Assembly: GCA_001940725.1 (NCBI GenBank)
Contig: MDVR01000061.1
Coordinates: 1 to 49,777, forward strand
Direction of reading: 5' to 3'
DNA from: Candidatus Heimdallarchaeota archaeon LC_2
GTDB taxonomy: Archaea; Asgardarchaeota; Heimdallarchaeia; Heimdallarchaeales; Kariarchaeaceae
DNA: 49,777 nt
Shown here: positions 26,855 through 36,016 of the stretch, piece by piece
How the letters are laid out: the number at the start of each line of letters is the position of its first letter
Numbering within the stretch: position 1 is the first letter of the stretch
The notes under the pieces: model-generated
What the model saw: the letters and a program-made list of their open reading frames with translations, nothing else
Told to the model about the DNA's origin: nothing
The model's database searches: none
Program-made: the position numbers and the translations under genes

Positions 26855-28705
26855 TTACAAATGCCTATTAAAGTAAGAAGTTAATTCAGAAAGGTAGTTT
26901 ATTGCGAATTCGAAATCACCGAATTTTCCATGTCCAATATCCTCCCATTCAATGTATTGATAATCTCCATTGGGGCCTTCAATCTTTCCTAACTCTTTCA
27001 ATTTATCAACAACATTTCTTGATTCTTCTACAGGGCATCTTGGATCATTAAGACCATGTAATAACAATAATTTAGCCTGTAAGTTTTCAACAAAATTTAA
27101 GGGCGATCGATCTTCCCACAAATCTTCATTTTTTATGGGATCTCCCATTTGCATGAAAAAGTATTGTTTGAAATGATCTAATGTATGGTTCTCGTACATA
27201 CTTCGTAGATGAGAAATTGGAACTGCGGATACTGCCGCTTTCCAAAGTTCTGGACGTTTTGTTATACTAATTAGCGTGGCATACCCACCGTAAGATCCTC
27301 CACATATTCCTACACGATTAGGATCTACTTGGGCATTTTGAATTAGCCAATCCCTTGCAGCTACCCAATCATCTAAATCTTTTCCACCCCAATCCTTCAA
27401 ACAAGAATCTCTAAATTCTACTCCATAACCCGTAGAACCCCGAACATTAGGATATATAACCACATATCCATTATCTGCTAAATATTGACCTGAGATTAAA
27501 AATTGGTTGAAATACTGCCCTGTGGGTCCTCCATGAGGGTAAATGATTCCTGGATATAATTTATCTTTCGAATAATTTTTTGGTTTATAGATAATTGCAG
27601 GTATTTGCACATCATCTGTACTCCTATACCAAATATATTCAGAATCAACTAAGCTGGAAGGATCAATATCTCCCATATTAGTATCTTGTAGTATTTCAAA
27701 TTTATTTTGTTCAAGATCATAAGTTATCAGACGTGAAGGAGATTTTGGTTGATTAACATTAAGAATGAGGTATCTATTATCTTTGACTTGACCTCCAATC
27801 GCTATTCCCTCTGGAAAATTTAAGATTTTTTCTTCTCCATTTTGTAGATCATACACAACTGGGAAAACTGATGAATCCTTGTTTCTTAGACAAATTAACT
27901 TTTTATTATCATTTGTCATTCTTACTGCATACTCTTCAAAGTCTGCAGATCCGTAGTAAATTATTTCTTTTGTATCGTTATTATATGTGGCTCCCTGATA
28001 ATTACCGTTTACATCTGTGGTGAAAATTAGATGTTTTCCATCCTTTGACCAATGAGTAAAATTGTCCTGACTGCCAATTTTGGTTTGTACAATTCTTTTA
28101 ACCTCATCTCCATTAGTTTTCGTGATATGAATATCTTGATTTTTGGGATCATTTTCTTCATTTGTTGTATAGGCAATAAATTTTCCATCTGGTGACATTT
28201 TAACTTCTGAGAAGAAAATCCAGAGTGATCTTTCATGAGCAGTAATTTGTTTTACATTTGATCCATCACTACTCATAGAATATACATTAATTGGACCATT
28301 TCGATTGCTTGTAAAAATGAGAGTTTCTCCATCTTGAGATATATCATAGATGTATTCCTGAAATTTTGGTGTGTCAGTTAAATGTACTAATTTTTTAGTT
28401 TCTAAGTTGAATGAATTAATGGAATAATTCTCATCTCCTCCATGATCTTTGGCAAAAATGATATCTTCATCATTTTTGGACCAAATGTAGCTAGCTTTGA
28501 GATCGTCTGGAAATTCACCATCTGAAATCTGTGTGATTTCTTTTGTTTCTAAATCCATTATGTAAAATTCTAATCTTCCAGTTTTGTTCCAATAAAATGA
28601 AAGTTTATCTTCATTAGTAGAAAGTTTGGCATCGAAAAATGTTGGGATTTCTGCAAGCTTTCTCAGATCAAGACTATTTTTAGGATCATCCAAATTTATT
28701 GGCAT
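26855..28705 (-). CDS. S9-family prolyl oligopeptidase-like peptidase
   Basis: A 616-residue serine peptidase of the S9C acylaminoacyl-peptidase type. Residues 1-365 form a beta-propeller with WD/TolB-like blades (SPDGKFIAYTTNEE, SKDGKHLIFTTD). The alpha/beta-hydrolase domain has HGGPTGQYFNQF for the oxyanion region, the nucleophile Ser471 in GICGGSYGGYA, Asp554 in LHGLNDPRCP and His592 in DIGHGKFG. It has no signal peptide, so it acts in the cytoplasm, cleaving short or N-acylated peptides. The ATG is clear. It converges with radA at 8 bp. Confidence 0.93.
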   Translation of the reverse strand: MPINLDDPKNSLDLRKLAEIPTFFDAKLSTNEDKLSFYWNKTGRLEFYIMDLETKEITQISDGEFPDDLKASYIWSKNDEDIIFAKDHGGDENYSINSFNLETKKLVHLTDTPKFQEYIYDISQDGETLIFTSNRNGPINVYSMSSDGSNVKQITAHERSLWIFFSEVKMSPDGKFIAYTTNEENDPKNQDIHITKTNGDEVKRIVQTKIGSQDNFTHWSKDGKHLIFTTDVNGNYQGATYNNDTKEIIYYGSADFEEYAVRMTNDNKKLICLRNKDSSVFPVVYDLQNGEEKILNFPEGIAIGGQVKDNRYLILNVNQPKSPSRLITYDLEQNKFEILQDTNMGDIDPSSLVDSEYIWYRSTDDVQIPAIIYKPKNYSKDKLYPGIIYPHGGPTGQYFNQFLISGQYLADNGYVVIYPNVRGSTGYGVEFRDSCLKDWGGKDLDDWVAARDWLIQNAQVDPNRVGICGGSYGGYATLISITKRPELWKAAVSAVPISHLRSMYENHTLDHFKQYFFMQMGDPIKNEDLWEDRSPLNFVENLQAKLLLLHGLNDPRCPVEESRNVVDKLKELGKIEGPNGDYQYIEWEDIGHGKFGDFEFAINYLSELTSYFNRHL

Positions 28706-28867
28706 AAGGTTACAGATTTAGTCATGAATAAATAATTTCCTAGCAACAATATCCGAAATGTACTTTTTCATTAAATTGATACGGTAACAAGTCAAGTTTC
28801 TCTAAAGCAAGAGATTAGTGACAAAATCACAATTGTTTTCATAAAATTTGGATGATCCTGATATAGT

Positions 28868-29722
28868 TTAAGAATTCTGCAATTTGAAAGCTTTCATAGT
28901 ATTCCACAAAAGCATTGTGATGGTCATTGGACCAACCCCTCCGGGAACTGGAGTTATTAATCCAGCTACCTCTTTGACATTTTCAAAATCAACATCCCCT
29001 ACTAATTTGCCATCAACTCGATTTGTACCAACATCAATTACAACTGCACCCTCTTTGACCATGTCTTTTTTAATAATTGCAGCTCTTCCAACCGCAGCGA
29101 TAATTATATCAGCTCTTTTTGTAATAGCCCCAAGATCTTTTGTTCGGGAGTGACAAATTGTAACTGTTGCATGTTCCATTTCTAGTAACCTTGCAATTGG
29201 TTTACCCACAAGATTGGATCTACCAACAACGACTGCATCTGCACCTTTAAGTTGGACATTTGATCTTTTCAACATATGCATTATTCCAAAAGGAGTACAG
29301 GGAACAAAACCATCAAAACCTGCGTGGAGTCTTCCAACGTTAATATAATGTAAGCCATCGACATCTTTGTCCGGTGATATTTTTAACAATGCTTCATTTT
29401 CATTGAAATGGTCGGGAAGAGGTAATTGCAACAATATCCCATTGACTGAATTATCTTCATTTAACTCATTAATTTTGTTAATTAACTCTTTTTGGGTTGT
29501 TGAATTATCCAACCGATAAATCACGTTTGCCATACCAACTTCATGACAGGCTTTTTCTTTGTACGAAACATAAGATTGTGAAGCTGGGTCATCTCCTATC
29601 AAAATTGTAGCTAAAAAGGGTTTACCATCCATCCTACTTAATTTATCTTTGATTTCAGCTCGTATAGCAGAAGCAATTTTTTTCCCATCGATTATATTAT
29701 TATCAATACCCGATTCCGACAC
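28868..29722 (-). CDS. folD: Methylenetetrahydrofolate dehydrogenase/cyclohydrolase
   Basis: A 284-residue bifunctional FolD. The catalytic Tyr-x3-Lys is in SYVSYKEKACHEVGM (Lys56). LQLPLPDHF, DKDVDGLHYINVGRL, PCTPFGIMHML, the NADP loop VVGRSNLVGKPIARLL and the ending TPVPGGVGPMTITMLL are all family signatures. It interconverts methylene-, methenyl- and formyl-tetrahydrofolate for purine and methyl-group supply, so this organism probably uses folate-type carriers for at least some steps. The start is GTG at 29720-29722; an overlapping ATG is out of frame. Confidence 0.94.
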   Translation of the reverse strand: MSESGIDNNIIDGKKIASAIRAEIKDKLSRMDGKPFLATILIGDDPASQSYVSYKEKACHEVGMANVIYRLDNSTTQKELINKINELNEDNSVNGILLQLPLPDHFNENEALLKISPDKDVDGLHYINVGRLHAGFDGFVPCTPFGIMHMLKRSNVQLKGADAVVVGRSNLVGKPIARLLEMEHATVTICHSRTKDLGAITKRADIIIAAVGRAAIIKKDMVKEGAVVIDVGTNRVDGKLVGDVDFENVKEVAGLITPVPGGVGPMTITMLLWNTMKAFKLQNS

Positions 29723-29825
29723 ATATAATTTGCTATCAAATGAATAATAACTCTACTTTAGTGACCAAAAATAATGAACGAAGCTAATGACAAATTATAA
29801 AATTGAACGATATAAGATCGGGTCA

Positions 29826-30050
29826 ATGCAGAATTCACGATATTCTATATTCTTTGACGATGGGGGTGTAATTAATGATAACGCTTCTCGTGGGCCTCAA
29901 TGGTCGAAATTGATCGCTAAATTCTTTATACCAAAATATGGAAAAACCTTTGAAGAGTGAAATGCAATAATTACACGAAATTATCCGGGTTTTAATACCC
30001 CAATTGAATTACTCAAAATCATTTCAGAAATTACGGGCGTAATAGTATAA
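29826..30050 (+). pseudogene. Broken HAD-family phosphatase gene (N-terminal part)
   Basis: From ATG the frame reads 44 residues with the HAD motif I IFFDDGGVINDN followed by SRGPQWSKLIAKFF and IPKYGKTFEE. It then meets TGA at 29958 and continues in the same frame as NAIITRNYPGFNTPIELL, with a second stop at 30048. In this HAD group a Trp commonly follows at that point, so TGG to TGA would explain the first stop. Motifs II-IV are absent, so the gene is truncated as well. It fills much of the otherwise empty 400-bp gap between folD and fpg. Confidence 0.7.
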
Positions 30051-30129
30051 TCCATTTTTGAGTTATAATATAACAATATCGAATTAGGAATTCATAAGAC
30101 AATTAGGTTAAGATTATTTTCATGAATTA

Positions 30130-30990
30130 TTGCCAGAAGGACCAGAAGTTGAAATTGTTAGAATCGGTTTAAAGGATGTTATAGGCCAAAAAGTTATCAA
30201 AGTAAAAATTTCTGATAACAAAAAATACTCTGAACAACAAAAACAATTGAACCTATTGAAATCAAGCGAGATAGAAAAAATTGATCGAAAGGGGAAATTT
30301 TTACTTTGGTTTTTTAATAAAAGAGGAGTAACTTATGCAGCTCTCAATCATCTTGGGATGACCGGAGTTTGGCATCTTTACACCAATCACATATGGAATT
30401 CTTTTGCATCCCCTTTTGAACATTTTAAGCATTACAAATTATATTTTCAATTATCAAATGGAGACCATTTACTTTTTAGTGATGTTAGAACATTTGGTCA
30501 ATTTAAGATACATGATCCAAAATTGATTCTAGAATTAAAATCAATCTCAACCCTTGGTCCAGATATACTAGACCTTCCTTTCAAAACGGAATTATTCATC
30601 AAAAGGATTCGTGGTAAACATAATAATCGCACAGTCGAAATTGGTAAAGCACTATTAAATCCTGCAATAGTTGCTGGTTGTGGAAATATCTACAAAAGTG
30701 AGGCTTTATTCGTTGCAAAAATTAATCCTTTCAACCCAGTTAACAAGATTTCTGATAAAAAGTTACAAAAGCTTGGTGTTGCATTATCTAGAGTAGGTCA
30801 ATTAGCATTGAAAAATAAGGGTACTACTTTGCGTGATTATTCACATGTAGATGGATATCCTGGCTTAATGCAAAATGAACTGAAAATTTATGGTAGAAAA
30901 GAAGAAAGTTGTTCAAGTTGTAAATCAATTATAAAAGCAAACAAACAAGGTGATCGAACTACTTACTGGTGCTCAAACTGCCAAAAATGA
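30130..30990 (+). CDS. fpg: Formamidopyrimidine-DNA glycosylase
   Basis: A 286-residue base-excision repair enzyme that removes oxidised purines and nicks the strand. The chemistry needs an N-terminal proline nucleophile, and the frame read from TTG 30130 gives M-PEGPEVEIV, so TTG must be the start; the ATG at 30122 is out of frame. Further support is Lys in RKGKFLLW, LGMTGVWH, AGCGNIYKSEALF, DYSHVDGYPG and a C-terminal zinc finger C-x2-C-x16-C-x2-C with R-x-T-x-Y-W before the second pair. Fpg is mainly bacterial and uncommon in archaea, which suggests acquisition by transfer. Confidence 0.93.
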   Translation: MPEGPEVEIVRIGLKDVIGQKVIKVKISDNKKYSEQQKQLNLLKSSEIEKIDRKGKFLLWFFNKRGVTYAALNHLGMTGVWHLYTNHIWNSFASPFEHFKHYKLYFQLSNGDHLLFSDVRTFGQFKIHDPKLILELKSISTLGPDILDLPFKTELFIKRIRGKHNNRTVEIGKALLNPAIVAGCGNIYKSEALFVAKINPFNPVNKISDKKLQKLGVALSRVGQLALKNKGTTLRDYSHVDGYPGLMQNELKIYGRKEESCSSCKSIIKANKQGDRTTYWCSNCQK

Positions 30991-30991
30991 A

Positions 30992-32419
30992 TTATCCTGT
31001 AAAATCCGGTTGATCTGAGAGTTCGCCTAAATCTTCCTCGTCCTCACTTTCTTCTAACCAATCCATCACAATCCTTTCACCATATTCATTGACCCACCGA
31101 ATTGAACTTTCAACGAAATCAAACATATTAAGGTTTAATCTAACTTTACCATGAGCTGCAATATTTGTGGTTTTGTATTTATTAAATGCACTTTCAAATA
31201 TCCAATTAAGCAGTTCTATAGCATTTTCTCCACCTTGTGGATAATTCATTAATTTGCCATCAACATCATATTCTCTTTTTGTGAGTTCATCTTTGATTTC
31301 ATCCATTAATCCAACAATCATCCCTTCTAATGAATTTCCGCGGGCGGCTTCTACAATGAGGGATGATTTCCTTAATGATTCCTCCAACTTATCAAATGTT
31401 CTTAATAACCAATTTTGATAAACATCTCTGGGGCTTTGTTCTCCTTTTGGTGCATTGCTTGGAATCTTACCAAACCCTCTTAGGAAGTAATCGACAAATC
31501 TTTCATACTCCATATATGTCTGAGAATTTGTTCCATAACGATATTTGATCCACGAAGCCATATTATATCCGGTTTTAGTCGGTCCTACAGTTAATCTTGA
31601 ATTACAAATTTCGAAAGGGTATGGATCAAGTTCATTAATTAAATGGTAACAAAATAATAAAAATACTGCAAGCGCTCGTTTAATTGCAGGTCGATATCTT
31701 ACCATTACATCAAATACAATATCAAATGCTTCAGGCACTTTTTGTCGAATTAACTGTAATTGCAAACCTGTTGAAATAATTATCCACAAACACATTCGTG
31801 GTTCTGTTCTTGCATCCCGATGTAATTTGAAAGTTTCTGCCAAAGGTTCGTTGATGTCAGGTTTCTCCTCAATAAATCGCTTTAATTCTTCATCAATAAT
31901 CTCTATTAATGTATAAAATACTTGAGTAGAGGCTCGGCCCTTAGAGTCCGATTTCATTATTTCCTTCGATAAAGGATCTTTACCCTCATTTATTTCGTTA
32001 ATCTTCAATTTAAGGAATTCAACTTGACCATGAAACATTTTTTCAATTAAATCCCTATGTAATTGATTTAAAACCGTAATTGATACTTTTGTCTTAAATT
32101 CATAACTCATCATTGTTTGTAATGATCGTTGTATTCTCCTTTGAATAACCTTCCATTTCCTTGTCATATCAAAAATATTAATTTTGATGCTCTTCTTTTT
32201 TTGAATATCCTTGTCATATACAATTTCATCATGAGTAGATTCTGGTTCAGTAATTGTTGGAGATTCTAATGCAGGACCTCCCAAACTAGGACCTCCAAGT
32301 GATGGTCCTGAAGAATCCAATGTAGGGGGCGTAGGTCCTCCTAGATTTGGTAAATTCGATCTAGACTCTTCTTCTTCAGACAATATGATTCCCAAATATC
32401 TTTTAATCTTCTTATACAT
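30992..32419 (-). CDS. Large hypothetical protein with Gly/Pro-rich linker
   Basis: A 475-residue soluble protein without a recognised family. Residues 1-20 are helical and basic. Residues 20-60 are a disordered Gly/Pro/Ser linker with a short repeat (PSLGGPSLGGPALESPT). The rest is helical, with conserved-looking stretches WKVIQRRIQRSLQTMMSYEF, RTEPRMCLWIIISTGLQLQL and a very acidic C-terminus (EESEDEEDLGELSD). No catalytic motif is visible. The starting ATG is clear. It converges with fpg, whose stop codon ends only a base away, and follows the phosphatase gene at about 40 bp, so the membrane-protein/phosphatase genes and this one could be one transcript. Confidence 0.7.
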   Translation of the reverse strand: MYKKIKRYLGIILSEEEESRSNLPNLGGPTPPTLDSSGPSLGGPSLGGPALESPTITEPESTHDEIVYDKDIQKKKSIKINIFDMTRKWKVIQRRIQRSLQTMMSYEFKTKVSITVLNQLHRDLIEKMFHGQVEFLKLKINEINEGKDPLSKEIMKSDSKGRASTQVFYTLIEIIDEELKRFIEEKPDINEPLAETFKLHRDARTEPRMCLWIIISTGLQLQLIRQKVPEAFDIVFDVMVRYRPAIKRALAVFLLFCYHLINELDPYPFEICNSRLTVGPTKTGYNMASWIKYRYGTNSQTYMEYERFVDYFLRGFGKIPSNAPKGEQSPRDVYQNWLLRTFDKLEESLRKSSLIVEAARGNSLEGMIVGLMDEIKDELTKREYDVDGKLMNYPQGGENAIELLNWIFESAFNKYKTTNIAAHGKVRLNLNMFDFVESSIRWVNEYGERIVMDWLEESEDEEDLGELSDQPDFTG

Positions 32420-32457
32420 AGTCCTATATTGTTTTAGAAATGTAAACGAGTAGGTAG

Positions 32458-32928
32458 TTATTTAATCAAATATTTTTCTAATTGAAAAATACACTCAGAA
32501 ATTTTATCGAAAACAAGATCAAAATTATTAGTAAAATAAGGATCTTCTACTTCTTCATGTTCGTCTATAAGATCTCGTAATAATCTAACATTTGCATCAT
32601 TACCGAAATGGTTTCTTATTTCTTTGAGATGTTTGTTAGTCATTCCAAAGAAAATGCAGGAATTTAGATTATACTTTTTTGCATTTGTTATATGAGTGGG
32701 TTTGAAATTATTTATTATCTCTGAAGAAATTTCTCTTGAAATTAAAGCAACCTTTGTTTCATGAAGTATTTGATTATTGAAATATACAGTCCCACAGGAA
32801 CTGAACTTAATTGTAGGTAATAGGTTCTTTGCCAATAATTCTGCGAAAGCAGATCTAATAATATTCCCAGAACATACAAATACAATTTCATCATATCTAG
32901 AAATTTTTGAGTGCGTTAAGTTCTTCAT
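32458..32928 (-). CDS. Low-molecular-weight phosphotyrosine phosphatase-like protein
   Basis: A 156-residue protein of the LMW-PTP/arsenate-reductase fold. The phosphate loop VFVCSGNIIRSAFAE fits C-x5-R-S with Cys19 as nucleophile, and the general-acid Asp lies in EVEDPYF near the C-terminus, as in LMW phosphatases. The C-terminal cysteines needed for thioredoxin-coupled arsenate reduction are not seen, so a protein-tyrosine or small phospho-ester phosphatase is favoured. I choose ATG 32926-32928. Its 5' end overlaps the upstream membrane-protein gene by about 30 bp, which indicates translational coupling. Confidence 0.82.
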   Translation of the reverse strand: MKNLTHSKISRYDEIVFVCSGNIIRSAFAELLAKNLLPTIKFSSCGTVYFNNQILHETKVALISREISSEIINNFKPTHITNAKKYNLNSCIFFGMTNKHLKEIRNHFGNDANVRLLRDLIDEHEEVEDPYFTNNFDLVFDKISECIFQLEKYLIK

Positions 32929-34237
32929 CAAAATCATCTCCTTTATGCCAGATTGCAGATCTACTACCAATCAACATGATTGCAACATGGAGTAAAGTAA
33001 GAATAAAAATTCTTATAAAATTAGGTGTTGTCAAATACTCCTGAATCGGATTACTAATGTTAATTTCGGTGGATTCATTAATTTCTTGAGTTAATAATCT
33101 AATTGAAAGATAAGTATACATAATTCCAAAAATTATCCAATTTATCAATTGAACAACATTATTCCGAAATGAATTTTTTCGCAATAACCTTGTAAATGGG
33201 GTCGGATTACTATATTTTAAATATCCAAGAATTATTACCTCCAAAGAAAAATAAATTAAAATTAAAATCGTAAAAAATGTCTCTACTCCGCTGGTTTCTA
33301 TAGAAGTACCCTCATTTGAAGAATTTACTAAATCGAAAAATAAAATCGATGTGTTTGCAAGAGTTAGTGTAATTATACTTTTCGAAAATGTAATTATACT
33401 TAAACCTAAAGCGATTCCTCTGCGACTAGGTTTTGATAAGTGCATCTTTAAAATACGACCGCTGGCCTTATTGTTCAATTTAGATAATCCTTGAAAATAT
33501 ACAAAGGATGTGAACAGAATATAAAGTAGTGTTTTTGCTAATGGGATACCATTTGCAGGATGTGATTCATAAATTGTTAAAGCATCACTAATTACCACTT
33601 CTGTAAAACTGCCCATAAACATTAATAAACTAAAACTGATAAATGAAAACGTTTGAAAATGAGATAATCTTTGCATATTATAAAGCCAGGCTTCCATGTC
33701 ATCTACCCCTACTCGTAACTGTTTATTATTTGAAATTCGAGCTGTAATTGGATAATTGATTATACTATGAGCACCGTAATAATAAAAGATGAAGAGACTA
33801 TTAACAGAAATACCAATTGAAATTGTAAATGAATTCGTGTCTCCTCGAATTAATGCTAGACTAAAAGATAATACTACCATTATTAAAATAAAGATACTAG
33901 GTAACATCAAAACCATTTGTAAATAACGGTAAAAATTCATGAATTGTGAAGATGTTGCCTGATTTATCGTCTTATAAGCAATTGCTTCTAGAGGATATTT
34001 TATTTCTTTTCCATACCATGGTGCTTGAGGCCATTGTATATCCTTCAATGCAATAATCTCAGTTGTTATTTTTTCAACACTCCCAACAACGCTAGTTAAT
34101 TTTGTTTCATCTAATTTGTCATCAAGAATGAAAAATTCGAGTAAATATCCAATGATTTCAGATTTGGGAATTTCATATCCAATTGAAAGAATTTTACTTT
34201 CTATTTTATCAGCTAGAAAGGATAAATTCAGTTGCAT
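32897..34237 (-). CDS. Multi-pass membrane protein, unknown
   Basis: About 446 residues from ATG 34235-34237 (a TTG nine codons earlier is possible). The first 105 residues are cytoplasmic and include a small helical unit, KIESKILSIGYEIPKSEIIG, which recurs in the membrane protein encoded upstream. Then come about eight membrane helices, among them MVLMLPSIFILIMVVLSFSL and FFTILILIYFSLEVIILGYL. It ends in the cytoplasm with GDDFDEELNALKNF. No transporter or enzyme motif is visible. It overlaps the phosphatase gene and lies about 110 bp downstream of its relative. Confidence 0.75.
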   Translation of the reverse strand: MQLNLSFLADKIESKILSIGYEIPKSEIIGYLLEFFILDDKLDETKLTSVVGSVEKITTEIIALKDIQWPQAPWYGKEIKYPLEAIAYKTINQATSSQFMNFYRYLQMVLMLPSIFILIMVVLSFSLALIRGDTNSFTISIGISVNSLFIFYYYGAHSIINYPITARISNNKQLRVGVDDMEAWLYNMQRLSHFQTFSFISFSLLMFMGSFTEVVISDALTIYESHPANGIPLAKTLLYILFTSFVYFQGLSKLNNKASGRILKMHLSKPSRRGIALGLSIITFSKSIITLTLANTSILFFDLVNSSNEGTSIETSGVETFFTILILIYFSLEVIILGYLKYSNPTPFTRLLRKNSFRNNVVQLINWIIFGIMYTYLSIRLLTQEINESTEINISNPIQEYLTTPNFIRIFILTLLHVAIMLIGSRSAIWHKGDDFDEELNALKNF

Positions 34238-34351
34238 TGAAGTATCTGATTTAGGAAAACTCAAACATGATATAGATAGAAGAACAATATAATAATTAAT
34301 CCCTTAAAAATCATATAACTGACATAACTAATAAGATTAGCTATCTGTATA

Positions 34352-35704
34352 TTATTTGCTAATTCTAAGAAGAAGGATATTTACAATTATTGACCCAAAA
34401 TATTTAATCATACCCTGCGTTAGATTTGAGGTGGCAATTAGTAAAGAACTACCTATACTCGAAGTGTAATCGTTATACGTAATTATAAAATAGTATTCCA
34501 AAACAGAGTAGAGCAAGACTAAGGCTGATTGAAATAGTATTTGAATTAACATAAATTTATACAATCTATTTTTCAATCTGCTATGATTTATAAATGAAGA
34601 AAGTATAAAGATAAGAAAGAATAAAACAAATGAAATGAGGCTGGCTAAATTAAGTACTGTTAAATCAAGAGGAATTGAATGGGAATTTGTACTTAATGTA
34701 TCAATTTTGTCAAAATCACTATTTACCACTAGCGCAAGATAAACCATTAAGATCAGACTAAAAGCAATCACAACAAAATTAGAAAAATATATTATTAACC
34801 GAGTTGTTACTTTAGATTTATTGTTATTCTGGTCTACCCAAGTTTCTTTTTTGAGTAATATCAACATATATAGCCCTATTAATCCACAGATAATACTAAT
34901 TATAATCGGTACTCCCAGATCCCCTATCGGTTCAAATCCATTGATTCGTTCATCAGAGACTAATGATATAGAACCTAAAACCATAAAAGATACAAATGAT
35001 ATTGCCAATAGAAAATTTAACTTAATATTGAGAATCATTTTATTATAATGAACATTTAAGTTTGGCTTTATCTTGCTGATTGTTGGTAGATTTAAAACTA
35101 AATATGATAAAAATAAATTAAATAAAAATAAATTCCCCATATAAACAATAGTTGAAGGTTTCCATAGTTGATTGTATCCAATTATCTGATTACCATCTAA
35201 TTCCAAGAATGATTTATCTCTTCCTTCAGGACTTGTAAAAATGAATGTTAGGACAAACATTGATTGGACACCAAGAAAAATCGAAAAGACTACAAAAATT
35301 AAATTTAAAAAATTAGAAATTTCAAACAATCGAAGACTTGTTTGCTTTGATAGATTTGCTAATCGACTTTGCTTTAATGCAATTTGAAATTTATTGAGCT
35401 TTTCATCATTTCTTTGAAATTTTTCTATAAATGGGAACTTCCTATTAATAATATAATAGGAAATTTCTTCAGCTTTCATATTCATCTCTCGTTTAGTTCT
35501 ATTTTGAAGATAAGAAAGAGATGAGACACGTGAGTTTTTCCCAACAATTTTTTCAAGAATAAATGCTAGAATTTCACTTTGAGCAACTTTGAATCCATAT
35601 TTTTGAATCTCAATTTCAACATCAATAATATACTTACTGAAATGTTTTCTAATCTCAAGATCCTCTTCATCTGAAGTAAATGAAGTTGTATCTAGATCTG
35701 CCAT
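34352..35704 (-). CDS. Multi-pass membrane protein, related to its neighbour
   Basis: A 450-residue protein starting at ATG. An acidic N-terminus is followed by VEIEIQKYGFKVAQSEILAF, equivalent to the helical unit of the protein at 32897. About eight membrane helices follow (for example FLNLIFVVFSIFLGVQSMFV and LASLISFVLFFLIFILSSFI), with a cytoplasmic loop rich in Lys/Asn. The two proteins have the same architecture and similar length but low visible identity, as expected for old paralogues or subunits of one complex. No function can be assigned. The 312-bp gap upstream (35705-36016) holds a small inverted repeat (ACAATC, GATTGT near 35860) and nothing else I recognise. Confidence 0.75.
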   Translation of the reverse strand: MADLDTTSFTSDEEDLEIRKHFSKYIIDVEIEIQKYGFKVAQSEILAFILEKIVGKNSRVSSLSYLQNRTKREMNMKAEEISYYIINRKFPFIEKFQRNDEKLNKFQIALKQSRLANLSKQTSLRLFEISNFLNLIFVVFSIFLGVQSMFVLTFIFTSPEGRDKSFLELDGNQIIGYNQLWKPSTIVYMGNLFLFNLFLSYLVLNLPTISKIKPNLNVHYNKMILNIKLNFLLAISFVSFMVLGSISLVSDERINGFEPIGDLGVPIIISIICGLIGLYMLILLKKETWVDQNNNKSKVTTRLIIYFSNFVVIAFSLILMVYLALVVNSDFDKIDTLSTNSHSIPLDLTVLNLASLISFVLFFLIFILSSFINHSRLKNRLYKFMLIQILFQSALVLLYSVLEYYFIITYNDYTSSIGSSLLIATSNLTQGMIKYFGSIIVNILLLRISK

Positions 35705-36016
35705 TAAAACTTGTTCCTCTGTCTAAGAAGTGCTTAATTAATAGAACAATCACAATTACAATAAAAAACTATGGAATATATTATTGAAATATTATATAAA
35801 ATCATAAATTAAGTTTCAGTAGTTTAAATGGTTTAACACACATCATATTTGTAACAATCATAAGATTGTCCACATTACACTTATTACCTTTCTAACAAAG
35901 GTTTAAGGCGACGAGGTAAGTGTCTACATATCACTTTTTCTTAAAATTATAGAAAAGAACGGAAAATGTAGAACTTGAATTCTTATTTCTTAATAAATTA
36001 TGTAGGAAAATGATTA

